Assembly (NCBI RefSeq): GCF_002775205.1
Contig: NC_036458.1
Span: 4,680,560-4,744,559, forward strand
DNA length: 64,000 nucleotides
From: Xiphophorus maculatus
Lineage: Eukaryota > Chordata > Actinopteri > Cyprinodontiformes > Poeciliidae
Direction: 5' to 3'
The notes below the pieces were generated by a model. The model saw nothing but the letters and a program-made list of their open reading frames with translations, was not told the origin of the DNA and did no database searches. Below, in pieces: positions 35,002 through 62,250 of the stretch. Positions within the stretch are counted from its first letter, which is position 1; each line of letters opens with the position of its first letter. A program made the position numbers and the translations under genes.

Positions 35002-38000
35002 GAGCCCCAGAGCAACAACTTAACCGCCCCCTAACCGATGCTGCGTTGACCAAAACCTGCCACATTCCCATGTTGATGAAACAGAAACAGGAGCGCCAAG
35101 GCATTACATCTGGATTTTTACGCTGTAGGAAGCTCTTTTTTCCCTTATATTCTGTTATTTCACATCAATCCACACAGCCAAAAATCATGCAAAACATCTG
35201 TTTACCTCTTTTTAAAAAAAATATCATTATTATTGGCACGGCTTTGTCTGTGTTTGCCTGTTTTGTTGAATTATCATGTGAAAAGTGTAACCAAAACAGC
35301 ACAAGAAGGTGATTTTAAGGGTAATATTAAGACATGTGGATGTCAGGACACACTCAGCAGTATTTTCTAAATAGCATGACTGAATGAAACCGGCTGAAAA
35401 TCCGCTGACAGTGCATTATATTCTGGTTTTAATTTTTAACACCACAAACATCTCCAGTAATCATTGGTTTCATACGGACATACGCTCCTGCATACGTTTT
35501 GTTTTGATTTTGACCAGCTAGTTTTCAGTACAACAGTATTTCCTTCCCACTTGTTTACAGTTTGAATTTTTCTGTTGCAATAAACTGCCTTTTTCCATTA
35601 TTTGTGTCTGAGCAAAAACATCTGCTGAACATTACTCTGGTTCCATCTAGTGGTAAACTTCTATGTTGTTTGAAACTATTTCAAACACGCTGCAAAAACA
35701 CAAAATCTCACTAAATTTGTTTAGTTTCTAGTCCGAATATCTTTCAGTGACGTGCGGTCAGGGGAGGCAGGTGAGAGCCTCACCTGTCATCATGGAAAAA
35801 TCATTTATAATGATAAAATAATTTATATTGCTATTTTCACCCTGTGGTTTGTACTATAAAGTACCTATTTTTTTTTATTTAGCTTAACAAATTCTGACTA
35901 TTCTTTCTTCAAAATCACTGAATTTTCGCATTTTCCCATTCAAACGCTGAAAAGCGAAGCCGGTGAAGCAGCAGCGAGCTGAGCCTCACCTGGGATTGAT
36001 CAACCTCTCGCTTACTGCACTGGCTGCCATTTTGAGACCATGCTTCTCCTTTCTGTACGCCGCCAATAAAATGGCTAAAAAACATTTAATTATTTAACTG
36101 ATTTATTCATTTAACTGATTTTCCATAATTTAGCTTATGTACATAATGTACAGTGTTTTTTGTCACCAACAGTGTGTAAAAAGTGTTTCGTGTGCTGACG
36201 AGCGATTAGAAATACAGAGAACAGATTCGAGGTGAGGCAGGCAGTTCTCTTGCCTCATGGCAGGGGGCGCTCATGATCCCAGACATTGTGACTCCACAAC
36301 TGCAGAGTAAGAGACAGTAACAGCGAGCTAGCCATGCAGCTAGCCATGGAGCTAGCCATACAGTAAAGTGCAGCGATATATTTATAGTTTGCTCCTCTTA
36401 CCACAGCAATCACTTATTAATAATCGCAAAATAAACATTAAAACCATACTACGGCAACAAACTCAAAGTTCTGCTCTTTGTGGGCGAAATATGGGTTTTT
36501 TGGTGGCGTTGTGGTCAGTTGCTATGGCAACGAGTCTCCGCGTAGCTGCGCTCATGCAGAGAGCTATAAAATAAGTGGTTTTGAGTTGTACTTTAACGGT
36601 TTTCCCCTTTGCTGTGGAGCACAGCACGAAATTAAAAATATCTAAATGTTCAAGTTTGAGTTAACGGAGGCAGCGCGGCTATGGATGGCATATATAAGAA
36701 TAGTCTTTGCCCTCCAGCGTTGTCCGCATGCGCGAAATTTCCTTATGTAAACAATAACATGCAGCGGGTTTATATGATATAAATATGATTATGATTAAGT
36801 CAGTGCCTCGCCAGCTATGAACCTCACCGCACGTCACTGATATCTTTGTACACTTGAATAGCTTGCAAGTGATTTTTCATCAAGATAAAGGAACTTGTTT
36901 TAGGTAAATAATTCCTTGTTATTGATTTTTAAAAGTGTTTCCTCCACTGGGAGATTATTACGCTCATAACAAGACATTTTTCCAATTTTATAAGTTATAT
37001 AATCAATATAAAATGTTTTCAGCTCAAAAGCCCGTCAGCTTATTTAAATCATATGCATAACCACATCAAAATATAAGTTAAATCCACTTAAATTATTTGA
37101 TTAAAGTCAACATTGTAATTCAATATAAACCCAAATATTCACTGGACTTGAGTTTAATTGAATATTACCAAAACCTTTACCAAAGTCAAGTTATGTTCAC
37201 TAATTATTTTCCCCAATTAAATACTATGTTACACTTTACATTGTGTGTTATATTTTCACTACTTTGACTCTTGTGGGCTCTATTGAAGTTTTACGTTAGT
37301 CCATGACGTGTGTATTGCGCCATTTCGACGATATGAAGCTTACCGGAAGCAGCGTACCTAAATAACCTTCACAGCAAAGAAAGAAATACAGAGCGGAACA
37401 CGACGGCTGTTGATGCTAATTAAATATTTGGAAGCAACACGGACTGAAAGGCTTCGTCCACGTCCTCCGACACGTTGACTCCAAAACAGCGCGGGGATTC
37501 GCTGTTTTGGAATTTGCAACTTCTACTTCTGTTCGCTGATTGGCTGGGTAGAAATTCTACCGGAAGCGGCCTTTCAGTCCTCGATCGGGCAGTTGCCGCA
37601 TGTCTTCCCCCTTTCTCATAGCCCACTTTCTGGTATGGCAAGTGCTAAATAAATACAACTAGAGCTGACGAAACTTAAAAAATAAATAATTAATTTTACT
37701 GCAGGGAATCAAAGTAAATGGGAGAAAGTCCAGACTGTCTGCTAGAAGTTATGTATAGATGTATAAATGTGCAATAACTCAAGATTTATTTTGTTTAAAA
37801 GTATTATGGTATGTAAAATATAAGTAAGGACAATGTGAGGCCACTGTGAAGGCTTACAGGGTCTGGGTTTAAATGGAGGAGGGGATGGATGGCCATATGC
37901 CCTGCAAAGCAGAACAGAAATCTTAACAAAGTGGGTGGGATTTTTTTTCCCTTCTTCTTCTTCTTTTTGGGGGTGATAGGGGGTGGAGGAGTTTTGCTCT

Positions 38001-38370
38001 CCTTCAAGAAGACAGATGGATGTGACGCCCAATAGGCATTCAGAAATATTCTGCAGCTACCAACCAGATCCGCTTGAATTAGAAATAAAGTGCCACACGA
38101 GTTAGTCGCACAGGTTGTCATTCTGCAGAGAAGGAAACCACGAAATGTGAGGCGATCGCATCACTCATGAGATAATTCACACGGGATTAGACAGCGGATT
38201 TCACTCGGATTATATTTCTGTTTAAAGCAGAAACTCCTGCAGTTTGTGCGTCCAGCGACTCGGAGGGACTGATTGAAAAACGGAGCTACGACGGGAACTT
38301 TGCAGTCAGTAAAAGTGTGTTTTCATAAGCGGAGTGGGTGCGTGCGGGGCGGGAGGAGGGCAGGGTGGGC
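35002..38370. other. rundc3a 3' UTR, transposon nest, fam117a upstream region
   Basis: The rundc3a 3' UTR runs to about 35600 (AATAAA at 35579-35584). A palindromic MITE split by a hAT-type element follows (35685-37010). Unique AT-rich DNA comes next. An unidentified repeat-like patch at about 37290-37660 contains a SINE body fragment. 37700-38370 includes the GC-rich fam117a promoter and 5' UTR (from about 38330). No credible protein gene is seen. Confidence 0.55.
35745..36839. mobile_element. hAT-type non-autonomous transposon with 8-bp TSD, nested
   Basis: The termini share a 14-bp inverted repeat, CAGTGACGTGCGGT. The octamer ATATCTTT is duplicated at 35737-35744 and 36840-36847. The flanks rejoin to an intact stretch of the palindromic MITE (...ATATCTTTGTACACTTGAAT), so it inserted into that MITE. 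It is about 1.1 kb with no transposase frame. Confidence 0.88.
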
Positions 38371-52083
<13,713 letters not shown>

Positions 52084-54131
52084 GTGGAAACCTAAACGCC
52101 GCCTCTCAGGACTACACAACAATGCACTGCGAGAACCTGGAACACTTGCTAATGTTTTGATGCAGACTGACAATTACTGTGGGCATCTTTACCATTACAC
52201 TCTGTGCGACTGTAAGCATTCGTTGCTGCCACTCTTCAGGATAATGTGACCTAAAGTTCAGTCTGTTTGTTTGCTATTTCTACCTGAAGGATCTTTTTTT
52301 GTTTGTTTGTTTTTCAACTTGACAGAGATGATTTAAGTTAGGAATACATGTTTTTATATTGTCATTTACAGGTTTTTGTTTCATGTCTTTAATTTCCCAG
52401 GATTTTTTTCTTTTTCATGTCAAGTAAGTGGATTTACTTTCAGAAAGCCAGGCACTTACACCACATGTAAACAGCTGTTATAGGCATTAACTTGAAAACA
52501 GGAATGTGGTGAATTTATATGCTAAATGTGTTCATTAAAAATATATTTTAATACTTATCCCCTTCTTTTCTACAGATGCTAGGATAGACTATATTTATTT
52601 TCTTACTTTTTAAAGGATTGACTGTTATATATTTATGTCTGCGATTTTACTAGTAGGACTGGACGTTTTGATTTACTTGCCAAAAATTTACATAATTATA
52701 ATACAGCTGATTTGTAGTGGATTTTTACATTCTCAATTACTCAAAAATAAGGTGTTGGTGGCTTAAGCCTTATTAACAAAAACAATTGATGTGATAGGAG
52801 AACCAAAACTGGAAACCATAACTACTGCTCATCCTTTAAAACAAGGTCAATATTGTTTTTTTGTTGTTGTTGTTGTTCATCTTTTACAAAGTGTAGCAGT
52901 AAATAGTGTGGAAAACACAGGTTTTTGTTTTCTTTTTGTCCACATCTATTAAAACTGAAATCAAATTTTATTCCATCTTTTCTAGACTATGTAAATTGGT
53001 ATGGATTATTAAATGCAGTGTTGAATAAAAAGCAAAAATACTGTGCTGTGTGTATTATTTTTAGAATTTTTTTTTAAGTTGGTAAATATCAGTATAGTGT
53101 TTGTGTGTGGAATGTGTTAAATATTAAATGAACAACTACGGTACTTATTGAATGTTTTTTTTTAACTAGTTTTTTTTCGAACAAAGAACATGTTCAAAAT
53201 GTCGTGATACTTGAAAAAAATTCTTGCGCATACAACACAATAAATAACATTAAACAACAAAATAATGAATAACATAAAATAAAACCACAAAAAATCAACT
53301 GTATTTGTGATACTCAAAGAGTCTCGCAATGTAGAAAGTATAGATGCCTTTAAAATAAATAAATAATATAATTATCTTTTTTAAATTTAGATAACTATCA
53401 TTATTATTGTACTACTGTTTTCGAAACGTGGATTTGCGGTTTGTATTGTGATTGGCTCACAGTGGAGCTTTAATACTTACATGTACCAATGAAATCAATC
53501 CACATCACCACACGACAAAAAGGTACGCTACCAGTTCAAGAAGCCCTCCTTTTCAATCTTAGCTGTCCTCATTTGTTGCCTGTATGGAAATCCTAATCGC
53601 CGCTTACTGTTATCATTAATAATAATCCTTGAAATTGTTTTCACGCTTAGGTAGCCAATTTTGTCATACTTGAATAAATCTACAAGGTCTGACTACAATA
53701 AATATTTATTTCTTGAAAATGTAAGAACTCGGGCTAAAGTTGTAATGCTCCGGGGTCCTTTTGGATTTTTTTAATCATCTAAATAGAAGCTATTACTCAA
53801 TGAAAACACTAACTGCGACTGCATTGATGGTTTAATATTGTAAATGGGAAAATATTCGGATTAATTAATGTGTAAACAAAAAAAATGTCGTGATATTTAG
53901 CCGATCTGCTGCACTTGACAGTCTGTGAAAACAGACTGATGCTTTGGTAATTATCAGCCACTGTGCGGCAGAAATCCCAGTAAAACTTTTATCCTCGGGA
54001 TAAAACAGAAATTCAACACCGGCAGTTCCGGGGGGTTCTTCCCAGCGGGTATAGTGGAGCGGGACACCGGCGCGAAGGGAGCGGGGAGCGGAGCGGTGTC
54101 GGTGAACCTGCCGGGGCTAGTGGAGGACAGC
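52084..54131. other. fam117a 3' UTR and fam117a-slc35b1 intergenic region
   Basis: 3' UTR to about 53045 (AATAAA 53024-53029, followed by TGTGCTGTGTGTATT). Between 53050 and 53950 is AT-rich DNA in which I see no feature. About 53960-54131 is GC-rich and is the probable slc35b1 promoter and 5' UTR. Confidence 0.6.
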
Positions 54132-57100
54132 ATGGCTGCGGGAAAGGGAGCAGGGAAGCCCGTCCCGCTGTGGGACAATTTGCGGATACGCTTCATCGTT
54201 TGCTTCTTCGGAGTCTTCGTGTGTTATTTTTATTACGGAATACTGCAGGAGACAATGTAAGTAACTAACAGTTCATCTGAAATAATTGTTTAACCAACTG
54301 TGCCTAATGTTGTAAATTTAGCTAAAGAATGGGACAGTTATTCATGAGCTTTTTGTGATTTAAACTGAATTCAGGACGTTTCAAACCAAGAAAAACATTT
54401 TCTTTTACTGGTTGAATTTTATTTTTGCATAACTTTTCCTGCTTTGACTTAAATAGCATACATATTTGTTGGATTGTGTAATTAGGGATGTATCTAAAAG
54501 CTTATTTTACGCAATTTAAACATAATGTAGCACAATTTGTGAAATTTATGTATTTTGTGCCACTAATCAACTTCCGGAATATTTATCTTTATCAAATTCC
54601 TTGATTTTTAAACCATTTCATGTGAAATTTATGAAAGTGTTCCTTGAGTATGAAATATTTTTAACTGAATGCCTTTTTTTTTTGGCTCTACCAGGTTATG
54701 TGTCCTGACCAAATTCAATGTTTGATTCAACCTTTGAGTTGGAAAATTGGTATTAATTAAATCACATTACAGGCAGAAATTATTATAAGTTCAGACAGAT
54801 TTTAGACCACAGATGTAATTTTTGCTTTCTAGTAGTGTATGCAAAATGGGAGTTTAAACTTTTAAGTATTTAGACAAGGATTAATCAACAAAAGCACCAG
54901 GGATTAAAGTAACGGATTAATTTTTCTAGTCATTTTCTCCAAGAACTGACCTCAGATCATATCTGGTTTCACATAATAATCAATGTTTGTAATAAATGTT
55001 AATATTATATATAGCTAATGTCACTATTTTTTAATTACCATGATTACAATCTCAAACCTGCAGCTGGGGAAATGTGTTTTTAATGAAAAATGGAGGAATA
55101 ATCTGCGGTCTGTATGACTCTTGCAGCACTCGAGGTAATTATGGCGGGGAGAGATTTACTTTTGCACGGACACTGGTCTTTATCCAGTGCATCATCAACA
55201 GTGCTTTTGCAAAGATCTGTAAGTACCTGCATGAACTGCAACGTTTCACACAAGAAATCAGTAATTTAATCTTATTTTTCTCTCTCTCAAACAGTGATCC
55301 AGTGTTTTGAAAGCTCCAAAGTGGATCACACCAAGAGCTGGCTCTATGGCCTATGTTCCCTCTCCTATCTGGGAGCAATGGTTTCCAGTAACTCCGCCCT
55401 CCAATATGTCAACTATCCCACACAGGTGAGTCTCCATTAAAATTGACTGGAGTCAGGAACTGATTTGAGTATGAAATATGTTTTTATTGTGTCCTAAAGT
55501 GGGATTTTTTATTGTTTTAGGTGTTGGGGAAATCCTGCAAACCCATACCAGGTAGTTTGAAATGCATTAAATGCGTAATAAATGTCAGATAATTTGTGCT
55601 TTTCAACTTTCTGCTTTAAGATTAACACCTAGTTGCATTTAGGGAAGTGATTTCTGTTTGCAATAACACATTCTTGAACATTTGTGGTCAGAAAATAAAA
55701 AAAAAAACTGTGGTTGCAAACACTTCAGTACTTATGCATCGTGCTGCTGTGTACATGTTGGTCACTGCAGAGGAAGTGCATCATCTGGCATTTAGTGATT
55801 ATGTAAAACTCAATTTTTAAAATACTTTGAGGTTTATTAAGCAGCATGTAAACCTCTAAATGTGATGTTTTAAAACTTAAATAAACCTCATCAGGATTGG
55901 TACCATATTTTTAAGATGTCCATCCATCCATCCATCCATCTTCTTCCGCTTATCCGAGGTCGGGTCGCGGGGGTAGCAGCTTCAGAAGGGAGGCCCAGAC
56001 TTCCCTCTCCCCGGCCACTTCTTCTAGCTCCTCCGGGGGAATCCCGAGGCGTTCCCAGGCCAGCCGAGAGACATAGTCCCTCCAGCGTGTCCTGGGTCTT
56101 CCCCGGGGCCTCCTCCCGGTGGGACGTGCCCGGAACACCTCACCAGGGAGGCGTCCAGGAGGCATCCTGACCAGATGCCCGAGCCACCTCAACTGGCTCC
56201 TCTCGATGTGAAGGAGCAGCGGCTCTACTCTGAGTCCCTCCCGGATGACTGAGCTTCTCACCCTATCTCTAAGGGAGAGCCCAGCCACCCTACGGAGAAA
56301 ACCCATTTCGGCCGCTTGTATCCGCGATCTCGTTCTTTCGGTCATGACCCAAAGCTCATGACCATAGATGAGGGTGGGAACGTAGATCGACCGGTAAATC
56401 GAGAGCTTCGCTTTTTGGCTCAGCTCTCTCTTCACCACGACGGACCGGTACAGCGCCCGCTTGACAGCAGACGCTGCGCCAATCCGCCTGTCGATCTCCC
56501 GCTCCCTTCTTCCCCCATTCGTGAACAAGATCCCGAGATACTTAAACTCCTCCACTTGGGGCAGGACACCCCCCCTGACCCGGACCCGGTTAAGATGTTT
56601 AAATGTTTAATAAATCCTTACATGATGGACTTCCATCCTTAAAAAGTTTTACATTTTGTGTTTAAAATTAAGGCCTTAAAATGTCTAAAATTTGTTTGAA
56701 AAAAATTGTAGGTTGACCTTAAATACATAGTCATTTTACATTTTGTCATGGCAGGATGATGAAATGTATTTATTTTTATTTTTTTCTTGTGAGACGTTTC
56801 TGTATAGATGGATGGAAGAGGTTTAGGTTTAGAGGCTGGAGAAAAGTAGAAAGAATTTACTTTTTTTTACCTAAGAAATTTGACTTTTTTTAATACAGAA
56901 TTTTGACTTGTATTTTTTCCTCATAAATCCGATTCTTTGTTCATAAATCTGACTTTAATCTCAGAACTCTGAAGAATTCCCAATTATCTTATTTTTATTT
57001 TTCCAGTCGCCCTAATCTTCTTCAATAAACATAATTTCAATCCAGTGTTGTATAATTATTCCAACGTGGAGAAAGATCATTTAAAAAAAATTATTCGAAA

Positions 57101-60100
57101 GCATTTGTATATTTCTAGCAGCACTGACATTGTAGCTTCATCTTTTGACACTCGTCACATTGGTCCGTTTGTTTTGCTCTCATGAATGACACGTTTACGG
57201 TGAAAATGAAATTCTTTGTGTTTGTTGCAGTTATGATCCTCGGCGTAACGATACTGAGGAAGAAATATCCCCTAGCGAAGTATCTGTGTGTGCTGCTGAT
57301 CGTCGGTGGCGTTGCTTTGTTTCTTTACAAACCCAACAAAGCCGCCGCGGCAGACGACCACATCTTCGGCTTCGGGGAGATCCTGCTGGTGCGTAAACGC
57401 AGCGATCCCGTCGTCTGAATTTGATTTCTCATGTCTGTTCTGCTCATCACGCCTGCTTCGGTCCCAGCTGGTGTCTCTGACGTTGGATGGACTCACCGGC
57501 GTCGCCCAGGATCACATGAGGGCCCGCTTCCAGACCGGCGCCAACCACATGATGCTGAACATCAACATGTGGTCCACGCTCGTTCTGGGTCTGGGTGAGT
57601 CGGTGGCGCTCTCTGTCTCATCGAGACAAATATTCAGCCAGGAGCTTTTCACAGATTTATTATCTTTCCTGCTGTCGGGGAGAAACACACGTATGAGCAG
57701 AATCACCTGGTTCAACAAAAAGCAGCGACTCATTTAATGTGTAAAGGTGTGACTCCGTCTGTCACTTTAGAACATTTCACCATCAATATTCATTCCTTCT
57801 TTTCCTTTTCTTTGTTGCTGCTAAAAATGAAAATGTATACAAACAAAAAAACACAAACTGGCTTCATTTCATGCATAAAATATGGAATAATGTTTTGTTG
57901 TTGAGTGTTGCACTGCAAAAACACAAAAATGTACCTAATATTTTTGCTCAGTTTTTAGTGCAAGTATCTTAGTACACTTAAAATAAGACAAAACTAACTT
58001 AGAAATGAGTTTTCAGCAAGATGTAAGAGCTTTTTTTAGTCAATAATTCCTTAATATTGTTAACAAAGAGATTATTTCACTTGTAAGATGACATTTTTCC
58101 TTTTTATAAGTGAAATAATCTGCCATAATATTAAAGAAAAGTATGAAAGGAATGAAATGAAAAATATTTTTCATAAAAAATGAAATATATGTTGTATCCC
58201 TTCTTACTAGCAGCCTATTAAAACCTGTTCAGTCTATTTCTAGTCAGTTATTAAAAATCTTGAAGATAATTCAGTTCAACCATAAAGACAACAAACTGAT
58301 TACCAAAGAGCTACTACAGGGGTGTCCAAAGCGCGGTCCGAGGGCCATTCGCAGCCGTCTGAAGGATTTTCTGCGGCCCAAATGGATTTGATCTGGCCTG
58401 CAAGTGTTGGTGTTTGGTGCAGATGAAGACATTTTCAACTTTTTTTACAGATAAAGTAAAATAGATTCCCATTTATTAACAAAGTTTTGCCATTCATCTT
58501 AGTTTTGGAGCAACTAGAACCACAATCTTTGAAAAACAAGTCGTATTTCTCATAAGAAAAAAATCAACCCCAAAGATTCAGGAACTGTGCGACCTTTCTG
58601 TATTTACATTAACATACACATCTGTTTTCTAAACTGTTTAATTTATTATTGAGCATCTAAAGGTAAAAAAATATTGCACCAAAAGTTTGTTTAAAAAGAA
58701 TTTTTTAGAAGTGCTTTCAACTTAAAGTTTGGACACTGCTGAGCTGCTGTAGATGATCAAATGAAAAATTGTGCTTGTAGATTAGAAATGAGGGCATAAA
58801 ATGAGTGGGAAACACTGTTTATTACAAAATATACTTTTATTTATTCTGGTTCAGCTGTAAAAATGCAACATTTCATCCACTTGTCCAAACTCATCACACT
58901 TCTCCTTGTTGCTGTGTTGTGAAGCCACCAGGGGGCGCTGTTCACTCAGTTTAAGATGCCAGAAAGTTTAACCTGAGAACATTTTTAGATGAAAATGTGA
59001 AAAATTCCTAAAATTGGTCAAAAATAAACATTCTTTTTGATTAACAACATTGATTAGTTTTTTTTATGTGTCACACCATTTTGTTTTTATTTGTTTATAT
59101 TATTTTTAACACATGAAATTCAACCTGGGAAATCTCATACTCTGTATTAATATTGTGTTTGTTATGTAATGTTCTGTTTGTTTGCTGATGTCCATCTCTT
59201 CCCTCAGCCGTTTTGTGGACCGGAGAAGTTTGGCGCTTCCTGAGTTTTGCAGAACAATATCCCAGCATTTTCTACAACATTCTTCTGTTTGGACTGACGA
59301 GCGCTTTGGGCCAGGTGGGTTTAACGCTTTAACACGCTGAGCTTCAACATGGGGGCCTTGGAGGAAAGATGGAGGGAAACATGTTTAAAACAATTTAAAG
59401 TCGTAAATTTTATTCAGTATTTTTTAATCTGTTGTTCAGCCATTAACAGAAAATATGTTGAATTAATTTATTGAAGATCGAAATAGGCATATATGGGTAG
59501 AGGACCCAAAAGTATTACTGAAGTGTAAGTAGCTCTACTTCACCATATTTTTACTCACCTAAAAGTAAAAAGCCCAAGAAATTACTCAAGAGTAGAAAAG
59601 TATTTGGTAAAAAGTAACTGAAGTACTGAGTAACTGATCAAATTACCAATCATTTACTATTTAAAAATTATGTTATCAGATGGACCAAAATATAAAGTCA
59701 AGTGGAAATTTTGGTATTTTAACAACCAAAATGACAACAATTCATACAAGTAACAAAATTAAATAAATAAAATCAAATCAGGCAAAATAAAAAAAATTCC
59801 AAATTAGTTTCTATCAATAAAAACACTTATTAAACTTTAATAAAACCTGCAGGTTTGTGTCATTGGTGAATTTTGGTTAAACGTGTTTGTTTTTTCATTC
59901 GGAAATCCAGAAATTTTACTCAAGTAAAAGTAGAAATACTTAATAAAATTACCAAAGTAAATAGTAGTAAAAATACTCCTAAAAGTACATTTCTAAAAAA
60001 AAGTTACTCAAGTGTGAATAATTACTACCCAACTCTGGAAATTCAGGAAAAAAATTATTTTCTATTTTCATCTTTCAGTCAAATTTATGAAGTTGCTTTG

Positions 60101-60641
60101 GTCCTCAAACTAAAAATGTTCTACCACAGAAATCATCGCCTGTTAAAATCAGAAGGCATGAGGTTAGCACTTTTGCTAAATAAGTATAATTACTGAATAG
60201 TTCATTAAAGTGAGGAAAAAATTTAAATTAAATGCTTCTTTACACATTTCCTGTGGGTTTGTAAAGAGGTTCCCCGGCCATTTGGGGGTGATGTCTTGGG
60301 AAAGTTTGGAAACCCCTGATTTGATAATACTATCATTTTCTGCAGACTTTTATCTTCATGACGGTTGTTTACTTCGGGCCGCTGACCTGCTCCATCGTCA
60401 CCACAACCAGGAAGTTCTTCACCATCCTCGGTTCCGTTATTTTGTTTGGAAACGTCATGACTGACATGCAGTGGATCGGCACCATCCTGGTATTCCTTGG
60501 TAAAAGTCCAACTTAATTAAATGCTTTAGTTGTTTTATTTGTGGGGGGGGGAAATCACAATTTAAGGCTTTAATCTTTGCTTTTCTTGCTTTAGGTCTTG
60601 GATTGGATGCTAAATTTGGAAAATCCCCCAAGAAACACTGA
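54132..60641 (+). CDS. slc35b1: Solute carrier family 35 member B1, ER nucleotide(-sugar) transporter, nine exons
   Basis: SLC35B1 is a multi-pass ER membrane protein of the nucleotide-sugar transporter family. It has been proposed to exchange ATP for ADP into the ER lumen. Exons: 54132-54257, 55127-55218, 55295-55425, 55521-55551, 57231-57388, 57468-57594, 59208-59314, 60346-60499 and 60595-60641. Start chosen at [20 protein letters not shown]; an in-frame upstream ATG at 54054 would add 26 residues that I do not see in other members. Family blocks: [146 protein letters not shown] and [16 protein letters not shown]. About ten hydrophobic segments are visible. The tail KFGKSPKKH is Lys-rich, as expected of an ER-resident protein. 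Introns are GT-AG. Confidence 0.96.
55920..56589 (-). mobile_element. 5'-truncated LINE (Rex3/RTE-like), 3' end of reverse transcriptase ORF
   Basis: On the - strand, an open 201-residue C-terminal fragment ([71 protein letters not shown]) ends in GATG repeats (CCATCCATCC at 55920 on the + strand). It is flanked by TTAAGATGT at 55911-55919 and 56590-56598. About 670 bp, in the slc35b1 intron between 55551 and 57231. Confidence 0.9.
57912..58140. repeat. Palindromic MITE, partial copy
   Basis: Starts CACTGCAAAAACACAAAAAT. The inverted arm stops after TGAAATAATCTGCC; the distal right arm is absent. It lies in the slc35b1 intron after 57594. Confidence 0.8.
58317..58737. repeat. hAT-like non-autonomous element
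   Basis: Left end CAGGGGTGTCCAAAGCGCGG. Right end CTTAAAGTTTGGACACTG is an approximate inverse. The interior has no frame. Confidence 0.6.
59488..60037. repeat. ACTCAAGTAAAAGTA-type hAT MITE
   Basis: Starts near GGGTAGAGGACCCAAAAG and ends ACTACCCAACTCTGG; in the slc35b1 intron after 59314. Confidence 0.8.
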
Positions 60642-62250
60642 AGAACCAGAAGAGCAGCGAAGAAAATGGAAACGGACTGTAACCAGAAGATAACTTGTAC
60701 AGAACTCATTACATGTGCCTATGTTTGAAATATAGGATTACAGTTTGCAGCTCTTCATAAACTGAAGACACATATCTTATGATGTATGAAGCCCAGACTG
60801 AATTATGAGCTACAATTTTAAATTAAAAACCAAAACCAGCTACTAAACATATGCTGAACTAAACTACGCCTCTAGCATTCAATTTTCTTTTCTTTTTACA
60901 GATGGAGGCTTGAATATGTGTGTAGTTCTTTGAAAAGTATTAAGAAAAAAAAATGTAACGGTTGTCTGTAGCTTGATGTTGTCCAATGTTACTATTCAAG
61001 TGATTTTATTTTATACAATATGAAATAACTTGCCATAAAAAGGGAATTAAATTGCATTGATCTTGTCTTTCTTTCTTTCTGTCTGTGAAATTTCTACGAC
61101 ATAAACATTAATTTTGTTTTTGCTGTCTCATAAAGCTGAGCTGTATTTATTATTCAGTTGAAAAGCGAATTGTCGCTGTAAAAAAAGAAAGACATAATCA
61201 ACTAATTTGTTTTAATGGAGTGTTAATGAATGCCCTGAAATGTGCAGGTTTTCTTCAGCCTATTTAAACACTGCAAAAACACAAAATCTTACTGGGATTT
61301 TTGGTCTAGTTTTTGTGAAAAAGTACAAAACTAACTATTGGTAGGAGTGGCGGTGTGATGGTTTGGCCTGGGTACTGAAACACAGCTGCAAATTTCCTTT
61401 TTTTTGTAATCTGGCTTTACTCGAATGATGAAAAAAATTTAAATTATCAAAACTTTATAAGGACAGTGGAAGTTTATTTCAGGTTAATCCAATTCATTAT
61501 ACCCGGAGTTGCCAACATTCATAGGTTGAGAACAAATATTGAATTATGTGGATTTTTATGTCAATTATTATGAAATTTGTTATAACATACAGAAAGTTGA
61601 TTAAATTAACCAAAGCTAGTTATTTAAAGTATAAGGTCGGATTAAGGTTATTTCTATTCTATTCTGTATTCTATACAGTCATATTCAGTAAATCAAAATA
61701 CACGTTATGATTAAGCTTGTTTGCTTTTTGAAAATAAAAACTTTCACGCAGGCATGAGGCTCAAATTTGTGTATTAAAGATGTTTTTATTACTCTGATGT
61801 AATGTTTTAACGTTAAATGTCGTGTTTTTAGTTGATGTTGATGTAATTAACAGAAAAAAGCCTTCAAAACATCAGTCTGTTACAGCAATGTTTTGCTCAT
61901 TGAATAGCATTGTAGGGGTCTTGTGTCTCTTCGTTTTGGGTTAAAAACGGCCGGTTGGCCACAATTTTGCCTGCTTAAAAATCTGCTTAAACGCTCTGGA
62001 TCGCGTTAATTTAAAAATGTAAAATAATTTAGGATTCACTCTATGAAAGTATGATGAACATTAGAAGCGATACGCAGAGTATTTATTAGTATTTTTAAGG
62101 TCAGGATTTGTCAGGAAATATGCGAAGCATCGTTCTGATTCCTCATCGACCTTCTTCCGCCTGACGAGCGATTAAAGTGAGGACAGTTGTAGCATTTCTT
62201 CACATAAGCGGTTGTTTTGTCGAGAAAAAGCGGACTTTTCAGACGTCAAA
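60642..62250. other. slc35b1 3' UTR, intergenic region, ndufa4 5' region
   Basis: Poly(A) candidates ATTAAA at 60822-60827 and 61046-61051 follow the slc35b1 stop. A palindromic MITE remnant is at 61265-61340. The rest is AT-rich without recognisable features, apart from the likely ndufa4 promoter and 5' UTR in the last 150 bp. Confidence 0.5.

Noticed and set aside
37742-38121. Overlapping - strand frames upstream of fam117a
   Set aside because: Low-complexity Pro/Lys translation of a T/C-rich tract, with no family resemblance and no splice context.
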